From an uncultured Photobacterium sp. (GTDB lineage Bacteria; Pseudomonadota; Gammaproteobacteria; Enterobacterales; Vibrionaceae), in NCBI RefSeq assembly GCF_947502415.1, contig NZ_CANMZV010000005.1, positions 186,001 through 250,000 on the forward strand: a DNA stretch of 64,000 nucleotides, given 5' to 3'. The translations under genes and the position numbers were made by a program. The notes under the pieces were generated by a model. The model made no database searches and was not told where the DNA came from. It worked only from the letters and a program-made list of their open reading frames with translations. This document shows, in pieces, positions 46,278 to 55,559 of this stretch; position 1 is the stretch's first letter; every line of letters starts with the position of its first letter.

Positions 46278-46571
46278 TTACACTAGCTCGTCAATACCAG
46301 AAAGCCCTTCCCAGCCGGGAGGGGTTTTTCCGTTTAGCACCCAGGAAAAAGCGATCAGCTCAGCAATAATCCGGTAGAGACTTTCCGGGATCTCGTCACC
46401 GACTTCCAGTTGGTTGAGGTACTCACTCAGTGCCTCGTCCTGGTGGATCAACCCGCCTTGTTTCTTAACCTGTTCAATAATATGCTCGGCCAGCTGGTTG
46501 TAGCCCTTTGCGGTAACGGTCGGGGTTTGGTACCCATCATAGTGCAGGGCAATAGCCCTTTTGTCATTCAT
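46278..46571 (-). CDS. FlhB C-terminal-domain homologue (EscU/YscU/HrcU family)
   Basis: 97 residues matching only the cytoplasmic tail of FlhB: AIALHYDGYQTPTVTAKGYNQLAEHIIEQVKKQGGLIHQDEALSEYLNQLEVGDEIPESLYRIIAELIAF is aligned in style with FlhB after its cleavage site. It lacks the membrane helices and has no NPTH motif. Related stand-alone tails (FhlB/YlqH type) occur near flagellar genes in many bacteria and can substitute partly for the FlhB tail. Pairs with the FliK-like gene 64 bp upstream. Confidence 0.85.
   Translation of the reverse strand: MNDKRAIALHYDGYQTPTVTAKGYNQLAEHIIEQVKKQGGLIHQDEALSEYLNQLEVGDEIPESLYRIIAELIAFSWVLNGKTPPGWEGLSGIDELV
46305..46329 (+). terminator. Terminator of the che run, embedded in the convergent gene
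   Basis: CCCTTCCC-AGCC-GGGAGGGG followed by TTTTT: an 8-bp stem, tetraloop-sized loop and T-run on the plus strand. It lies inside the 3' coding end of the minus-strand FlhB-like gene, so its stem bases also encode the segment around PPGWEGLSG of that protein. Confidence 0.8.
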
Positions 46572-46635
46572 GGATGGTTGTCCTTAGCTGTATTTTTATC
46601 TTGTTTTGCTGTTATTTTTCATTTTTTGGTAGTGG

Positions 46636-47490
46636 TTATACTAGGATGGAAAAGCCGTCCACGTTGGTTTCGGAAGTTTCAGCTTGATCGAGCTTAAATG
46701 TTGCAGGTTCACTGCGGATGCCCAGCATATCTAGGCGCTCTGATAACAGCGGTGAGAGCAATTCTGTTCGCTTGAGTAGCTGGAGATTGTCAGATTCAAA
46801 GCCCAGTGCTAGCTTGTGCTGATCCCAGATGGCGACGGCCTGCAGGGTATCACTGCTGCCTATTGGTAAGGCTAGCTGAACGCGCCAGCGCGGCTTGTGA
46901 GCCGTTTTTCGCTTGTTATTAGTGCGATTATCTTTTTCTATCGACAGCTTAGCTTCCCGGCCATTCGGCTGTAGTAAATGAAGCTGTAGCAGGGTGGTTT
47001 CATTTTCTTTTACGGTTGGTGCCATCCGTTGTTCAGTAGCCAATTTAAGAAGTGCCGTAAATTCATCTTGTTTCTCGGTTGGCAGCAACTGCAGCCATTG
47101 TTTGAGCTGGCTATCGGGTTGGTTGGCTTGTTTTAAAAGTAAAGCCAGGATTTGCTTGCCAGCACCTTGCTGTAACCATTGGATGAGCGCGGTCTGGTTT
47201 TGTGGCATTAACAGCTGTGAAAACAAATTAGTGATAGCCGCCGGAGCCGGTGTAACAGGCGACGCTGAAGGGGATGCATGGCTTATGAAAGTTGTAAAAA
47301 AGCGTTGCAGCACATTCAGTTGACTTAATAGCTGAGTTAGCTGTGAATTCTGTACTGGTGCCGGCGTATTGGTACTAATAGTTTGAGCTAATTTTTGATT
47401 TGTCTCATTTACTGGCACTGTTTTAGGGCTAATTTGTCCATTCTTAGTTAAAGCAGGCGCTTGCTGATGATCGATACGCATGGAGGTCAC
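46636..47490 (-). CDS. FliK-like hook-length-control-related protein
   Basis: 284 residues, GTG start at 47490 (ATG at 47481 possible). The N-terminal ~110 residues are Gln/Thr/Pro-rich. The middle is helical (FSQLLMPQNQTALIQWLQQGAG, LKQWLQLLPTEKQDEFTALLKL). The C-terminal ~110 residues (RWRVQLALPIGSSDTLQAVAIWDQHKLALGFES, ELLSPLLSERLDMLGIRSE) have the layout of the FliK C-terminal domain. No signal peptide. Its pairing with an FlhB-tail homologue supports a role in export switching, but function is inferred. Confidence 0.72.
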   Translation of the reverse strand: MTSMRIDHQQAPALTKNGQISPKTVPVNETNQKLAQTISTNTPAPVQNSQLTQLLSQLNVLQRFFTTFISHASPSASPVTPAPAAITNLFSQLLMPQNQTALIQWLQQGAGKQILALLLKQANQPDSQLKQWLQLLPTEKQDEFTALLKLATEQRMAPTVKENETTLLQLHLLQPNGREAKLSIEKDNRTNNKRKTAHKPRWRVQLALPIGSSDTLQAVAIWDQHKLALGFESDNLQLLKRTELLSPLLSERLDMLGIRSEPATFKLDQAETSETNVDGFSILV

Positions 47491-47598
47491 ATTTACTTAC
47501 CTAAGTGATCGAACTATACAACTGGGTGTCTAACAAAATAACGAACCAGTGTGGTAATATGCGATCTTAATTGTGTCACCTAGGATACATCATTTTAT
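47491..47598. promoter_or_regulatory. Divergent intergenic region between FliK-like gene and ccmA
   Basis: This 108-bp gap must hold promoters for the minus-strand FliK-like/FlhB-like pair and the plus-strand ccm operon. No sigma-54 or sigma-28 signature was seen for either. Confidence 0.3.
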
Positions 47599-48249
47599 AT
47601 GTTGTCTGTAGAAGAATTAAGCTGTGTCCGCGATGAGCGGGTGCTGTTCGATAATCTGGCATTTAAGGTTTCATCGGGAGACCTGGTGCAGATTGAAGGG
47701 CATAACGGCGCAGGGAAAACGACGCTGCTTCGGATCATTGCAGGTCTTGGGCGGGCAGACAGCGGTACTGTGTGTTGGAATAATGAGAATATTGAATCGG
47801 CACGGGAAGATTATCATCAGGATTTGCTGTTTCTTGGCCACCAGACCGGGGTTAAGCGAGAGCTGACAGCCTTTGAGAACCTGGCGTTTTTTAAGGCGAT
47901 GCATAAGAATACGCAAGACTGTGATTTGAACGGGGAACCGCAGGTTAGCGGAGATGACTGTTTATGGCAGGCGCTGGCTCATGTCGGCTTAGCTGGTCGT
48001 GAAGATGTTCCTGCCGGTCAGTTATCTGCCGGCCAGCAACGGCGTGTTGCGCTGGCCCGTTTATGGATCAGTAATCACAAGTTGTGGATTTTGGATGAGC
48101 CTTTAACCGCGATAGATAAGCAAGGTGTGAAGGTACTGGAACGGTTGTTTCTTTCACATGTTGAGCGAGGCGGGATTGTGATCTTGACAACTCACCAAGA
48201 TATGTTTACCGACAGTAACCATTTACGAAAAATTAAGTTGGGGCAGTAG
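47599..48249 (+). CDS. ccmA: Heme exporter ATPase CcmA
   Basis: ATP-binding subunit of the CcmABCD complex, 216 residues. Walker A GHNGAGKTTLLR, signature QLSAGQQRRVALARL and Walker B LWILDEPLTAID. It powers release of heme-loaded CcmE. Slightly longer than the enteric protein because of an insert near residues 105-120. Confidence 0.96.
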   Translation: MLSVEELSCVRDERVLFDNLAFKVSSGDLVQIEGHNGAGKTTLLRIIAGLGRADSGTVCWNNENIESAREDYHQDLLFLGHQTGVKRELTAFENLAFFKAMHKNTQDCDLNGEPQVSGDDCLWQALAHVGLAGREDVPAGQLSAGQQRRVALARLWISNHKLWILDEPLTAIDKQGVKVLERLFLSHVERGGIVILTTHQDMFTDSNHLRKIKLGQ

Positions 48250-48255
48250 TTCAGA

Positions 48256-48924
48256 ATGCTAGGCGCTATTTTTCAGGTTATCCGGCGCGAGTTGCTGATT
48301 GCGTTTCGTCGCCAGGCCGAAGTTTTTAACCCATTGTGGTTTTTTATTATTGTGATCACCCTTTTTCCGTTGGGGGTTGGGCCGGAACCTAACTTGCTGG
48401 CTAGAATTGCACCGGGTATTGTTTGGGTAGCCGCTTTGCTGGCTGCACTCTTGTCTCTTGAGCGATTGTTTCGTGACGATTTTGTCGATGGTTCGCTGGA
48501 ACAGATGTTGCTGATGCCGACGCCGCTGCCGGTATTGGCTTTTGCAAAAATGGTTGCGCACTGGGTGCTTACTGGTGTGCCTTTGTTATTGATCAGCCCG
48601 TTGCTGGCAATTTTGTTGTCACTGGACTGGGCAACTTGGAAAGCGGTAGTGTTGACCCTACTGATTGGTACGCCGACGTTGAGCTTTCTGGGGGCTATTG
48701 GGGTAGCTTTGACAGTAGGATTAAGAAAAGGTGGGGTTTTATTGAGTTTGCTCATATTACCACTCTATATACCTGTGCTTATATTCGCGACTTCCGCGAT
48801 TGATGCAGCGAGTTTAGGTATGCCTTTTAATGGTCAATTGGCACTGATGGGCGCGATGTTAGCTGCTTCGGCAACGCTAGCTCCATTTGCAGTATCTGCA
48901 TCGCTGCGCATAAGTGTGAACTAA
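48256..48924 (+). CDS. ccmB: Heme exporter membrane protein CcmB
   Basis: 222 residues, six predicted transmembrane helices. Starts MLGAIFQVIRRELLIAFRRQAE and has PLWFFIIVITLFPLGVGPEPNLL and the FRDDFVDGSLEQML loop typical of CcmB. Six bp after ccmA. Confidence 0.96.
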   Translation: MLGAIFQVIRRELLIAFRRQAEVFNPLWFFIIVITLFPLGVGPEPNLLARIAPGIVWVAALLAALLSLERLFRDDFVDGSLEQMLLMPTPLPVLAFAKMVAHWVLTGVPLLLISPLLAILLSLDWATWKAVVLTLLIGTPTLSFLGAIGVALTVGLRKGGVLLSLLILPLYIPVLIFATSAIDAASLGMPFNGQLALMGAMLAASATLAPFAVSASLRISVN

Positions 48925-48962
48925 TATTTTTATAACTATACATCTATAAGTAGAGTAATTTT

Positions 48963-49694
48963 ATGTGGAAGTGGTTACATCCCTACGCAAAAGCTGAAAA
49001 TTGCTACCGTCTGTGTGGCACCCTCTTGCCTTGGTTTTCCATTCTTGCCTTGCTGGGCATCATTGTTGGTACTGTCTGGGGGCTGATGTTTGCCCCCACG
49101 GATTATCAGCAAGGCGACAGTTTCCGAATTATTTACTTGCACGTACCTGCGGCGATTTGGTCGATGGGGGCGTATATGTCTATGGCAATCGCGGCCTTTA
49201 TTGGCTTGGTCTGGCAGATCCGTCTCTCTGATATGGCTGCGGCTGCGATGGCGCCAATTGGTGCGGTCTTCACTGTTATCGCTTTGCTGACTGGTGCTAT
49301 CTGGGGCAAACCTATGTGGGGAGCCTGGTGGGTGTGGGATGCGCGTCTGACTTCTGAATTGATCCTGCTGTTCCTGTATCTTGGTGTAATTGCCCTTTAC
49401 AGCGCTTTTGACGACCAGAAAACGGCAGCTAAAGCGGCCGGTATTCTGGCGATTGTCGGAGTGATTAATTTGCCGATTATTCATTTCTCGGTTGAGTGGT
49501 GGAACACCCTGCATCAGGGGGCCACGATCACTAAATTTGATAAGCCGTCGATGGATAGCACTATGCTATGGCCGTTGCTTCTGAATATTATCGGTTTTGC
49601 CTGTTTCTTTGGTGCGGTGACATTGGTGCGCTTACGTAATGAAATTATCGCCCGTGAGAGCCATCGCCCTTGGGTACGTGAACTAATGAAGTGA
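48963..49694 (+). CDS. ccmC: Heme-handling protein CcmC
   Basis: 243 residues, six transmembrane helices. Contains the tryptophan-rich WWD motif (WGAWWVWDARLTSELI, about residues 118-133) flanked by conserved histidines (YLHVPAAIWSMG, NTLHQGAT). CcmC loads heme onto CcmE on the periplasmic face. Confidence 0.97.
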   Translation: MWKWLHPYAKAENCYRLCGTLLPWFSILALLGIIVGTVWGLMFAPTDYQQGDSFRIIYLHVPAAIWSMGAYMSMAIAAFIGLVWQIRLSDMAAAAMAPIGAVFTVIALLTGAIWGKPMWGAWWVWDARLTSELILLFLYLGVIALYSAFDDQKTAAKAAGILAIVGVINLPIIHFSVEWWNTLHQGATITKFDKPSMDSTMLWPLLLNIIGFACFFGAVTLVRLRNEIIARESHRPWVRELMK

Positions 49695-49701
49695 GGCCAT
49701 C

Positions 49702-49908
49702 ATGCATTTTGAATCTTTTAACGACTTTTTAGCTATGGGTGGCTACGCAGGATATGTTTGGAGTGCCTATGGCATATCTTTTGCCGCATTGCTTTGGATT
49801 TTAATTTCTAGCCTTAATAAAAAACGTCGCCTGGCGGCGGAAATCAAAAATAAAATCGCTCGTGAGCATCGTATTAAAGAAGCGAAAAAACTGGAGAACA
49901 CACTATGA
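49702..49908 (+). CDS. ccmD: Heme exporter subunit CcmD
   Basis: 68-residue single-pass membrane protein. The N-terminal [22 protein letters not shown] is the CcmD signature; the C-terminal tail is basic ([24 protein letters not shown]). It helps release heme-CcmE from CcmABC. Overlaps ccmE by 4 bp. Confidence 0.94.
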   Translation: MHFESFNDFLAMGGYAGYVWSAYGISFAALLWILISSLNKKRRLAAEIKNKIAREHRIKEAKKLENTL

Positions 49909-50390
49909 ACCCGAGACGTAAAAAACGCCTGACGTTATTGCTGGCGTTGGTTCTGGGCCTCGGCGTAACCATTGGTCTAATGCTTTATGCGTTAAATCAG
50001 AATATGGATTTGTTCTACACCCCGACCGAGTTGGTACAGGGCAAACCGGATGGTACTAAGCCTGCAGTCGGTCAGCGCCTGCGCATTGGCGGTATGGTGG
50101 TCACCGGTTCTGTGAAGCGTGATCCCCAGTCACTGGAAGTTCAGTTCGACGTTGCAGATGTTGGTCCAGCGGTAACAATTAAATATGACGGTATCCTGCC
50201 GGACCTGTTCCGCGAAGGCCAGGGTATTGTTGCTCAGGGTGTATTGGTCAATGCAACGACCATTGAAGCTCATGAGGTGCTGGCTAAGCATGATGAAGAG
50301 TATATGCCGCCGGAAGTGGCTGAAGCGATGAAGAAAACCCACGAACCTCTTCAGTATTCTGAAGAACAGCTGCAGGGTAGTGTTCAATGA
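49905..50390 (+). CDS. ccmE: Periplasmic heme chaperone CcmE
   Basis: 161 residues, N-terminal membrane anchor (about 9-30) and a beta-barrel. The covalent heme-binding His129 and Tyr133 are in [11 protein letters not shown], matching the HxxxY motif. Carries heme from CcmC to CcmF. Overlaps ccmF by 4 bp. Confidence 0.97.
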   Translation: MNPRRKKRLTLLLALVLGLGVTIGLMLYALNQNMDLFYTPTELVQGKPDGTKPAVGQRLRIGGMVVTGSVKRDPQSLEVQFDVADVGPAVTIKYDGILPDLFREGQGIVAQGVLVNATTIEAHEVLAKHDEEYMPPEVAEAMKKTHEPLQYSEEQLQGSVQ

Positions 50391-52369
50391 TTGCAGAACT
50401 AGGGCATTTTAGCCTGATTGTTGCGTTGGGTTTGTCGATCCTCGCAAGCATCTATCCATTGTATGGTGCCACTGTTGGTAACCAGGCGATGATGAGAATG
50501 GCGCGACCACTTACGTTCGGTGTATTCGGCATGTTGTCTTTGTCGTTTGCCGTATTGTGCTGGGCGTTTTATACCAATGACTTTACAGTTACTTATGTAG
50601 CCAGCAACTCGAATAGTATGTTGCCATGGTATTACCGTATCACAGCTGTCTGGGGTGCACACGAAGGCTCGTTGCTTTTGTGGGTATTGATCCAGGCGGC
50701 ATGGGCCGCTGCAGTTGCCATGTTCAGCCGTGGAATGCCGCTGGAGTCGGTGTCTCGCGTATTGGCGGTAATGGGGATGATTTCAGTCGGTTTCTTGCTG
50801 TTTATCATCATGACATCGAACCCGTTTCTGCGTACGCTTCCGTTTTTCCCTGTTGATGGTCGCGACCTGAATCCATTGCTCCAGGACCCTGGGCTGATCA
50901 TTCACCCGCCAATGCTGTATATGGGCTACGTTGGTTTCTCAGTCGCGTTTGCTTTTGCTATCGCCTCGCTGATGACAGGCCGCTTGGATACGGCTTGGGC
51001 ACGTTGGTCGCGTCCTTGGACAATTGCTGCGTGGTCGTTCCTGACGTTGGGTATTGCACTTGGTTCATGGTGGGCATATTACGAACTAGGCTGGGGCGGC
51101 TGGTGGTTCTGGGATCCGGTAGAAAATGCTTCCTTCATGCCATGGCTTGCCGGTACAGCATTGATGCACTCGCTGGCTGTCACTGAAAAGCGCGGTACTT
51201 TCAAAGCTTGGACAGTATTGCTGGCAATTTCCGCTTTTTCACTGAGTTTGCTCGGTACTTTCCTGGTTCGTTCCGGTGTATTGGTTTCGGTGCATGCGTT
51301 TGCATCGGATCCGGCTCGCGGTATGTTTATTCTTGGCTTCCTGGTTGTGGTCATTGGTGGCTCATTGCTGCTATACGCTCTGCGTGGCAGTCAGATCCGA
51401 GCCCGCGGTAACTACAGCCTGTTCTCGCGTGAGAACCTGCTTCTTGCTAACAACCTGCTTCTGATGGCTGGCTTGCTGGTTGTGCTGATTGGTACTCTGC
51501 TGCCGCTTATCCATAAGCAGATTGGCTTGGGCTCTGTATCTATTGGTGTGCCGTTCTTTAATACGCTGTTCACCTGGCTGATGATCCCGTTTGCCTTTAT
51601 TTTGGGTATCGGCCCACTGGTTCGCTGGAAGCGTGACAAAGTCTCGAATATCAGAAAACCAATGATTATCTCAGCGATGATCACGCTGCCATCTTCTCTG
51701 TTGGCGATTTTCCTGTTTACAGACAGCATGGAACCACTGGCAATTCTCGGTCTGATAATGGCTCTCTGGATTGTTGTATTGCACGGTTTCGAGCTTTATG
51801 AGCGTGCGACGCATCGCCATAGCCTGCTGACGGGGCTTGGCAAGCTGGGCCGTAGTCACTGGGCGATGGTTCTTGGGCATCTTGGTCTGGCTGTAACTGT
51901 GATTGGTATTACGCTGGTTTCCAATTACGATCTTGAACGAGATGTACGACTGGCACCCGGCCAGAGTGTTAATGTTGAAGGTTACGACTTTAATTTTGCC
52001 GGGCTGCGTGATGCGGATGGCCCGAACTATGATGGCTATATTGCTGATTTCCATATCACTCGTAATGGTAAGTTTGTCACTATGCTCCATGCTGAGAAGC
52101 GCTTCTACACCGTTGCTGGCTCGATGATGACAGAAGCGGCTATCGATAGTGGTGTGACTCGTGACCTTTATGTGGCTATGGGTGAGAAGCTAGGCGACGG
52201 TGCTTGGGCTGTACGTATTTACTACAAGCCGTTTGTGAACTGGATCTGGTTCGGTTCGGTGCTGATGGCGCTGGGTGGTGCATTCGCCATTAGTGACAAG
52301 CGATACCGTTTCCGCAAGAAAGCACAAGTTGAGAATGCAAAAGCGGCCAAGCAGGCTGAGGTTAATTGA
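50387..52369 (+). CDS. ccmF: Cytochrome c heme lyase subunit CcmF
   Basis: 660-residue polytopic protein. WWD motif [22 protein letters not shown] (shortened here to the core [15 protein letters not shown], about residues 237-251), conserved His residues in [11 protein letters not shown] and [11 protein letters not shown]. Attaches heme to apocytochrome c with CcmH. The TGA overlaps the ccmG ATG. Confidence 0.97.
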   Translation: MIAELGHFSLIVALGLSILASIYPLYGATVGNQAMMRMARPLTFGVFGMLSLSFAVLCWAFYTNDFTVTYVASNSNSMLPWYYRITAVWGAHEGSLLLWVLIQAAWAAAVAMFSRGMPLESVSRVLAVMGMISVGFLLFIIMTSNPFLRTLPFFPVDGRDLNPLLQDPGLIIHPPMLYMGYVGFSVAFAFAIASLMTGRLDTAWARWSRPWTIAAWSFLTLGIALGSWWAYYELGWGGWWFWDPVENASFMPWLAGTALMHSLAVTEKRGTFKAWTVLLAISAFSLSLLGTFLVRSGVLVSVHAFASDPARGMFILGFLVVVIGGSLLLYALRGSQIRARGNYSLFSRENLLLANNLLLMAGLLVVLIGTLLPLIHKQIGLGSVSIGVPFFNTLFTWLMIPFAFILGIGPLVRWKRDKVSNIRKPMIISAMITLPSSLLAIFLFTDSMEPLAILGLIMALWIVVLHGFELYERATHRHSLLTGLGKLGRSHWAMVLGHLGLAVTVIGITLVSNYDLERDVRLAPGQSVNVEGYDFNFAGLRDADGPNYDGYIADFHITRNGKFVTMLHAEKRFYTVAGSMMTEAAIDSGVTRDLYVAMGEKLGDGAWAVRIYYKPFVNWIWFGSVLMALGGAFAISDKRYRFRKKAQVENAKAAKQAEVN

Positions 52370-52923
52370 TGAATAAGAAATTATTGTTTGTACCTCTGGG
52401 ACTGTTTCTTACCCTGGTACTGATATTTATGGTGCAGCTGACCCGTAATGCGGGCGGTGATGACCCTACCAAGCTTGAATCTGTGCTGGTAGGAAAGTCT
52501 GTACCGACTTTCAAACTGGAAGATTTGGTTGAAGCCGGCAAACTGTACGAGCAGGATATCTTTAAAGGTGAGCCGCTGCTGCTGAACGTATGGGCAACTT
52601 GGTGTCCGACTTGTTATTCTGAACACCAGTACCTTAATGAGCTGGCGGGTAAAGGCGTTAAAATTATCGGCCTGAACTATAAAGATGATCGCCTGAAAGC
52701 AGTGGGTTGGCTGAATGATTTAGGTAATCCGTATATCCATAGTTTGTTTGATGGAAACGGTATGTTGGGTATGGATCTTGGAGTGTATGGCGCTCCTGAG
52801 ACTTTCCTGATTGACGCTAACGGCATTATTCGTTATCGCCATGTAGGTGATGTGAATCCACGTAACTGGGCTGATACGCTGGAGCCAATGTATCAGGCTC
52901 TGCTGGAGGAGGCTAAGGGATGA
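52369..52923 (+). CDS. ccmG: Thiol:disulfide oxidoreductase CcmG (DsbE)
   Basis: 184-residue membrane-anchored thioredoxin-like protein. Active site WATWCPTCYSEH with Cys79 and Cys82, cis-Pro in YGAPETFLID. Keeps the apocytochrome CxxCH cysteines reduced. The ATG at 52369 is chosen over an adjacent in-frame TTG. Confidence 0.96.
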   Translation: MNKKLLFVPLGLFLTLVLIFMVQLTRNAGGDDPTKLESVLVGKSVPTFKLEDLVEAGKLYEQDIFKGEPLLLNVWATWCPTCYSEHQYLNELAGKGVKIIGLNYKDDRLKAVGWLNDLGNPYIHSLFDGNGMLGMDLGVYGAPETFLIDANGIIRYRHVGDVNPRNWADTLEPMYQALLEEAKG

Positions 52924-53426
52924 TCAAACGAATCACGGCTATCCTGCTAGGTATAGGTTTGGTGTTGGCGGCAGCATTGCCGGCTGCTGCTGCCATTGAT
53001 GTTTATGAGTTTGAAACGGTAGAGCAGGAAAAAGTTTTCCATGAGCTAACCGCGACTCTGCGCTGCCCTAAATGTCAGAATAACAATATTGCTGACTCGA
53101 ATGCTGAGCTTGCTAAAGACATGCGTCAAAAAGCTTACGTTATGCTAAGTGAAGGCAAAAGCAAGCAAGATGTTGTTGATTATATGATTGCCCGTTACGG
53201 CAACTTTGTTACTTATGATCCACCGTTGATGATATCGACTATCATTTTGTGGCTTGGACCTGTGTTGTTTATCCTGGTTGGTTTCACTGTGCTGGTTGCT
53301 CGCTCGCGTAAGGCCGGCGATGTGCAAGACAAAGCTAAGCTGGATGCAGAAGAAGAGCAACGTCTGAAATCGTTGATGGAAGAAATGGAACAACAGAAAC
53401 CGAGTAACGACGGGAAGGTGAAGTAA
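52920..53426 (+). CDS. ccmH: Cytochrome c maturation protein CcmH
   Basis: 168 residues: signal peptide (about 1-25, cleaved near AAA-AI), the LRCPKCQNNNIADSNA active site (Cys49, Cys52), one transmembrane helix (about 102-124) and a charged tail. Vibrio splits the E. coli CcmH into CcmH and CcmI; this is the N-terminal redox half. Overlaps ccmG by 4 bp and ccmI by one. Confidence 0.96.
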   Translation: MIKRITAILLGIGLVLAAALPAAAAIDVYEFETVEQEKVFHELTATLRCPKCQNNNIADSNAELAKDMRQKAYVMLSEGKSKQDVVDYMIARYGNFVTYDPPLMISTIILWLGPVLFILVGFTVLVARSRKAGDVQDKAKLDAEEEQRLKSLMEEMEQQKPSNDGKVK

Positions 53427-54640
53427 TGACGTTGTTTTGGATTGTAACCGTTGTTTTGGTTCTGGTTGCTGCAGCTGTGTTTGTCGCGCCAATGTTTGCC
53501 GGCAAGACGCAGGATGATATCGCCAGCCGCGACGAGCTGAACAAGGCCTTCTTCAAAGACCGTATTAATGAGCTCGAAAACGAGACCAGCGAAGGTTTGG
53601 TGACCAACCGTGACGAGTTAGTGACAGAGCTTCAACAGTCTCTACTTGATGATGTACCGGCGCAGACAGAACAGCATAAGGCTGAGGTGAGTCCTGTGAT
53701 GGTGATTCCTGGTCTGGTTTTGCTGGTGGGTGTCTGTTACGGCATGTACTTCAGTGTTGGTAATCTTGATAAGGTTGATAACTGGCATCAGACGGTAGCT
53801 CAGTTACCTGAGCTGACAAAGCGTTTGATGGATGAGCAAGGAACGGAGCCGTTAAGTGATGCGGAGATGGCTGATCTGACTTTGGCTCTGCGTACTCGTT
53901 TACATGAGACGCCGGATGATGCAACGGGTTGGTTGCTATTGGGCCGTATCGGTATGGCTAACCGTGATGCTGAAACAGCTGACGGTGCGATGAGACGTGC
54001 TTATGCGCTGGATCCGAACAACCCTGAAGTGCAGCTAAGTTATGCTCAGACGTTGATGATGATTGGTAATCCAGCTCAAACTGATTATGCTCGCCAGTTA
54101 TTGCGCAGCGTGATCAGGCAAGATCATACTAATATTCGTGCGATGTCACTGTTAGCCTTTGACGCTTTCGAGCAAGGTGAATACTCAAAAGCGGTTTCTT
54201 ACTGGACCATGATGAAACAGATGATTGGTTCGGATGATCCGCGTTCTGAAATGCTTGATCGTAGTATTGAGCGTGCAAGAGCTCAGGTTACCCAAGCATC
54301 CAATACTGAGACAACAGTATCAGTTAAGGTTGAGCTTGATCCGACGGTTAAGCTGCCGTCTCAGGGGCTGGTAATTATATCGGTTCATTCTGCAGATGGT
54401 TCGCCAATGCCGGTGGCTGCGCGTCGTGTTCCGTTGTCGCAGTTCCCTATAAGTTTGACGATGACAGACAGCGACAGCATGATCCCGGAACGTTTGATGT
54501 CTTCGCTGCCTCAGATGATCGTTAAAGCTCGTATCGATACTGACGGTAACGTTATGACTAAACAAGGGGACTGGTATGGCCAGAGCGAAGTTATTTCGTT
54601 AGGTGGCTCTACAAAAGTTTTGATTAACAAACAATACTGA
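53426..54640 (+). CDS. ccmI: Cytochrome c maturation protein CcmI (TPR apocytochrome chaperone)
   Basis: 404 residues with an N-terminal transmembrane helix, a second one near 93-110 and a TPR domain (about 150-270: DATGWLLLGRIGMANRDAETA, ALDPNNPEVQLSYAQTLMM). The C-terminal periplasmic domain has VELDPTVKLPSQGLVIISVH. It presents apocytochrome c to CcmF/CcmH. Last gene of the ccm run. Confidence 0.94.
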   Translation: MTLFWIVTVVLVLVAAAVFVAPMFAGKTQDDIASRDELNKAFFKDRINELENETSEGLVTNRDELVTELQQSLLDDVPAQTEQHKAEVSPVMVIPGLVLLVGVCYGMYFSVGNLDKVDNWHQTVAQLPELTKRLMDEQGTEPLSDAEMADLTLALRTRLHETPDDATGWLLLGRIGMANRDAETADGAMRRAYALDPNNPEVQLSYAQTLMMIGNPAQTDYARQLLRSVIRQDHTNIRAMSLLAFDAFEQGEYSKAVSYWTMMKQMIGSDDPRSEMLDRSIERARAQVTQASNTETTVSVKVELDPTVKLPSQGLVIISVHSADGSPMPVAARRVPLSQFPISLTMTDSDSMIPERLMSSLPQMIVKARIDTDGNVMTKQGDWYGQSEVISLGGSTKVLINKQY

Positions 54641-54660
54641 TCTCAATACTGGTACAAATG

Positions 54661-54697
54661 AAGCAGGCTAGATATTATTGTCCGGTCTGCTTTTTTA
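54661..54697 (+). terminator. Terminator of the ccm operon
   Basis: Stem AAGCAG / CTGCTT with a wide 20-base loop, followed by TTTTTT. It ends 19 bp before the preferred mlaA start. Confidence 0.6.
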
Positions 54698-54715
54698 TTG
54701 CTGTGGAATAAATCG

Positions 54716-55534
54716 TTGAAAAAAATAACCCTTTTATCTCTGTTGTTAATTCTGGGGCTTACAGGCTGTGCAGAGACACCGAATGAAGAAAAACTGAATC
54801 AATCATCAACAGTAGAGACAAATGTTGAATACGATAGGCTGGATGCCAATACTAACGACAGCGGTGTCTACGATCCGTTTGAAGGTTTTAACCGAACAGT
54901 GTGGACCCTTAACTACGATTACTTGGATCCTTATATTGCCCGCCCGGTTTCATTGGCTTATGTTGATTACGTACCTTCACCGGTAAGAACAGGAATCCGT
55001 AACTTCCTGTCCAATTTAGATGAACCAGCCAACATGCTGAACAGCTTGATTATGCTGGATGGCGAGCAAGCTGTTACGCACTTTAACCGTTTTTGGATCA
55101 ATACAACCTTTGGCCTGGGCGGTCTTATTGATATTGCTTCTGCCGCTGATATCACTAAGCCGAGCGAGCGCGCATTTGGTGATTCAATGGGGTATTACGG
55201 CGTGAATAATGGCCCGTACTTTATGGTACCAATGTACGGCCCGGTAACCCTGCGAGAAGGCGTCGGAGATAGAGTTGATGGCTTGTATTTCCCGCTCAAC
55301 CTGCTGACATTCTGGCAAAGCCTGGGTAAATGGGCTTTCGAAGGCATGGAAGAACGCGCCGCACTGGTATCTCAGGAAGCCATTCTGAAAGATTCGCCGG
55401 ATCCATATGTATTTACTCGTGACGCCTATATTCAGCACAAGAACTTCCGTGCCACAGGCGGAAAAGTCATAGATGAAGAACCTACAGATGAAGAGTTCCT
55501 GGATGACTTTTTGGATGAGGTGGATGAGTACTAG
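54716..55534 (+). CDS. mlaA: Outer-membrane lipid-asymmetry lipoprotein MlaA (VacJ)
   Basis: Removes mislocalised phospholipid from the outer leaflet of the outer membrane and passes it to MlaC. Lipoprotein signal MKKITLLSLLLILGLTGC with acylated Cys18. The core has DPFEGFNRTVWTLNYDYLDPYI, GGLIDIASAADI and YGPVTLREGVGDRVDGLYFP, all MlaA blocks. The tail is acidic. TTG start at 54716 is preferred because it gives a compact signal; a TTG at 54698, inside the terminator T-run, would add six residues. Confidence 0.93.
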   Translation: MKKITLLSLLLILGLTGCAETPNEEKLNQSSTVETNVEYDRLDANTNDSGVYDPFEGFNRTVWTLNYDYLDPYIARPVSLAYVDYVPSPVRTGIRNFLSNLDEPANMLNSLIMLDGEQAVTHFNRFWINTTFGLGGLIDIASAADITKPSERAFGDSMGYYGVNNGPYFMVPMYGPVTLREGVGDRVDGLYFPLNLLTFWQSLGKWAFEGMEERAALVSQEAILKDSPDPYVFTRDAYIQHKNFRATGGKVIDEEPTDEEFLDDFLDEVDEY

Positions 55535-55559
55535 CAACATTTAGGTTAATTAATAACTT

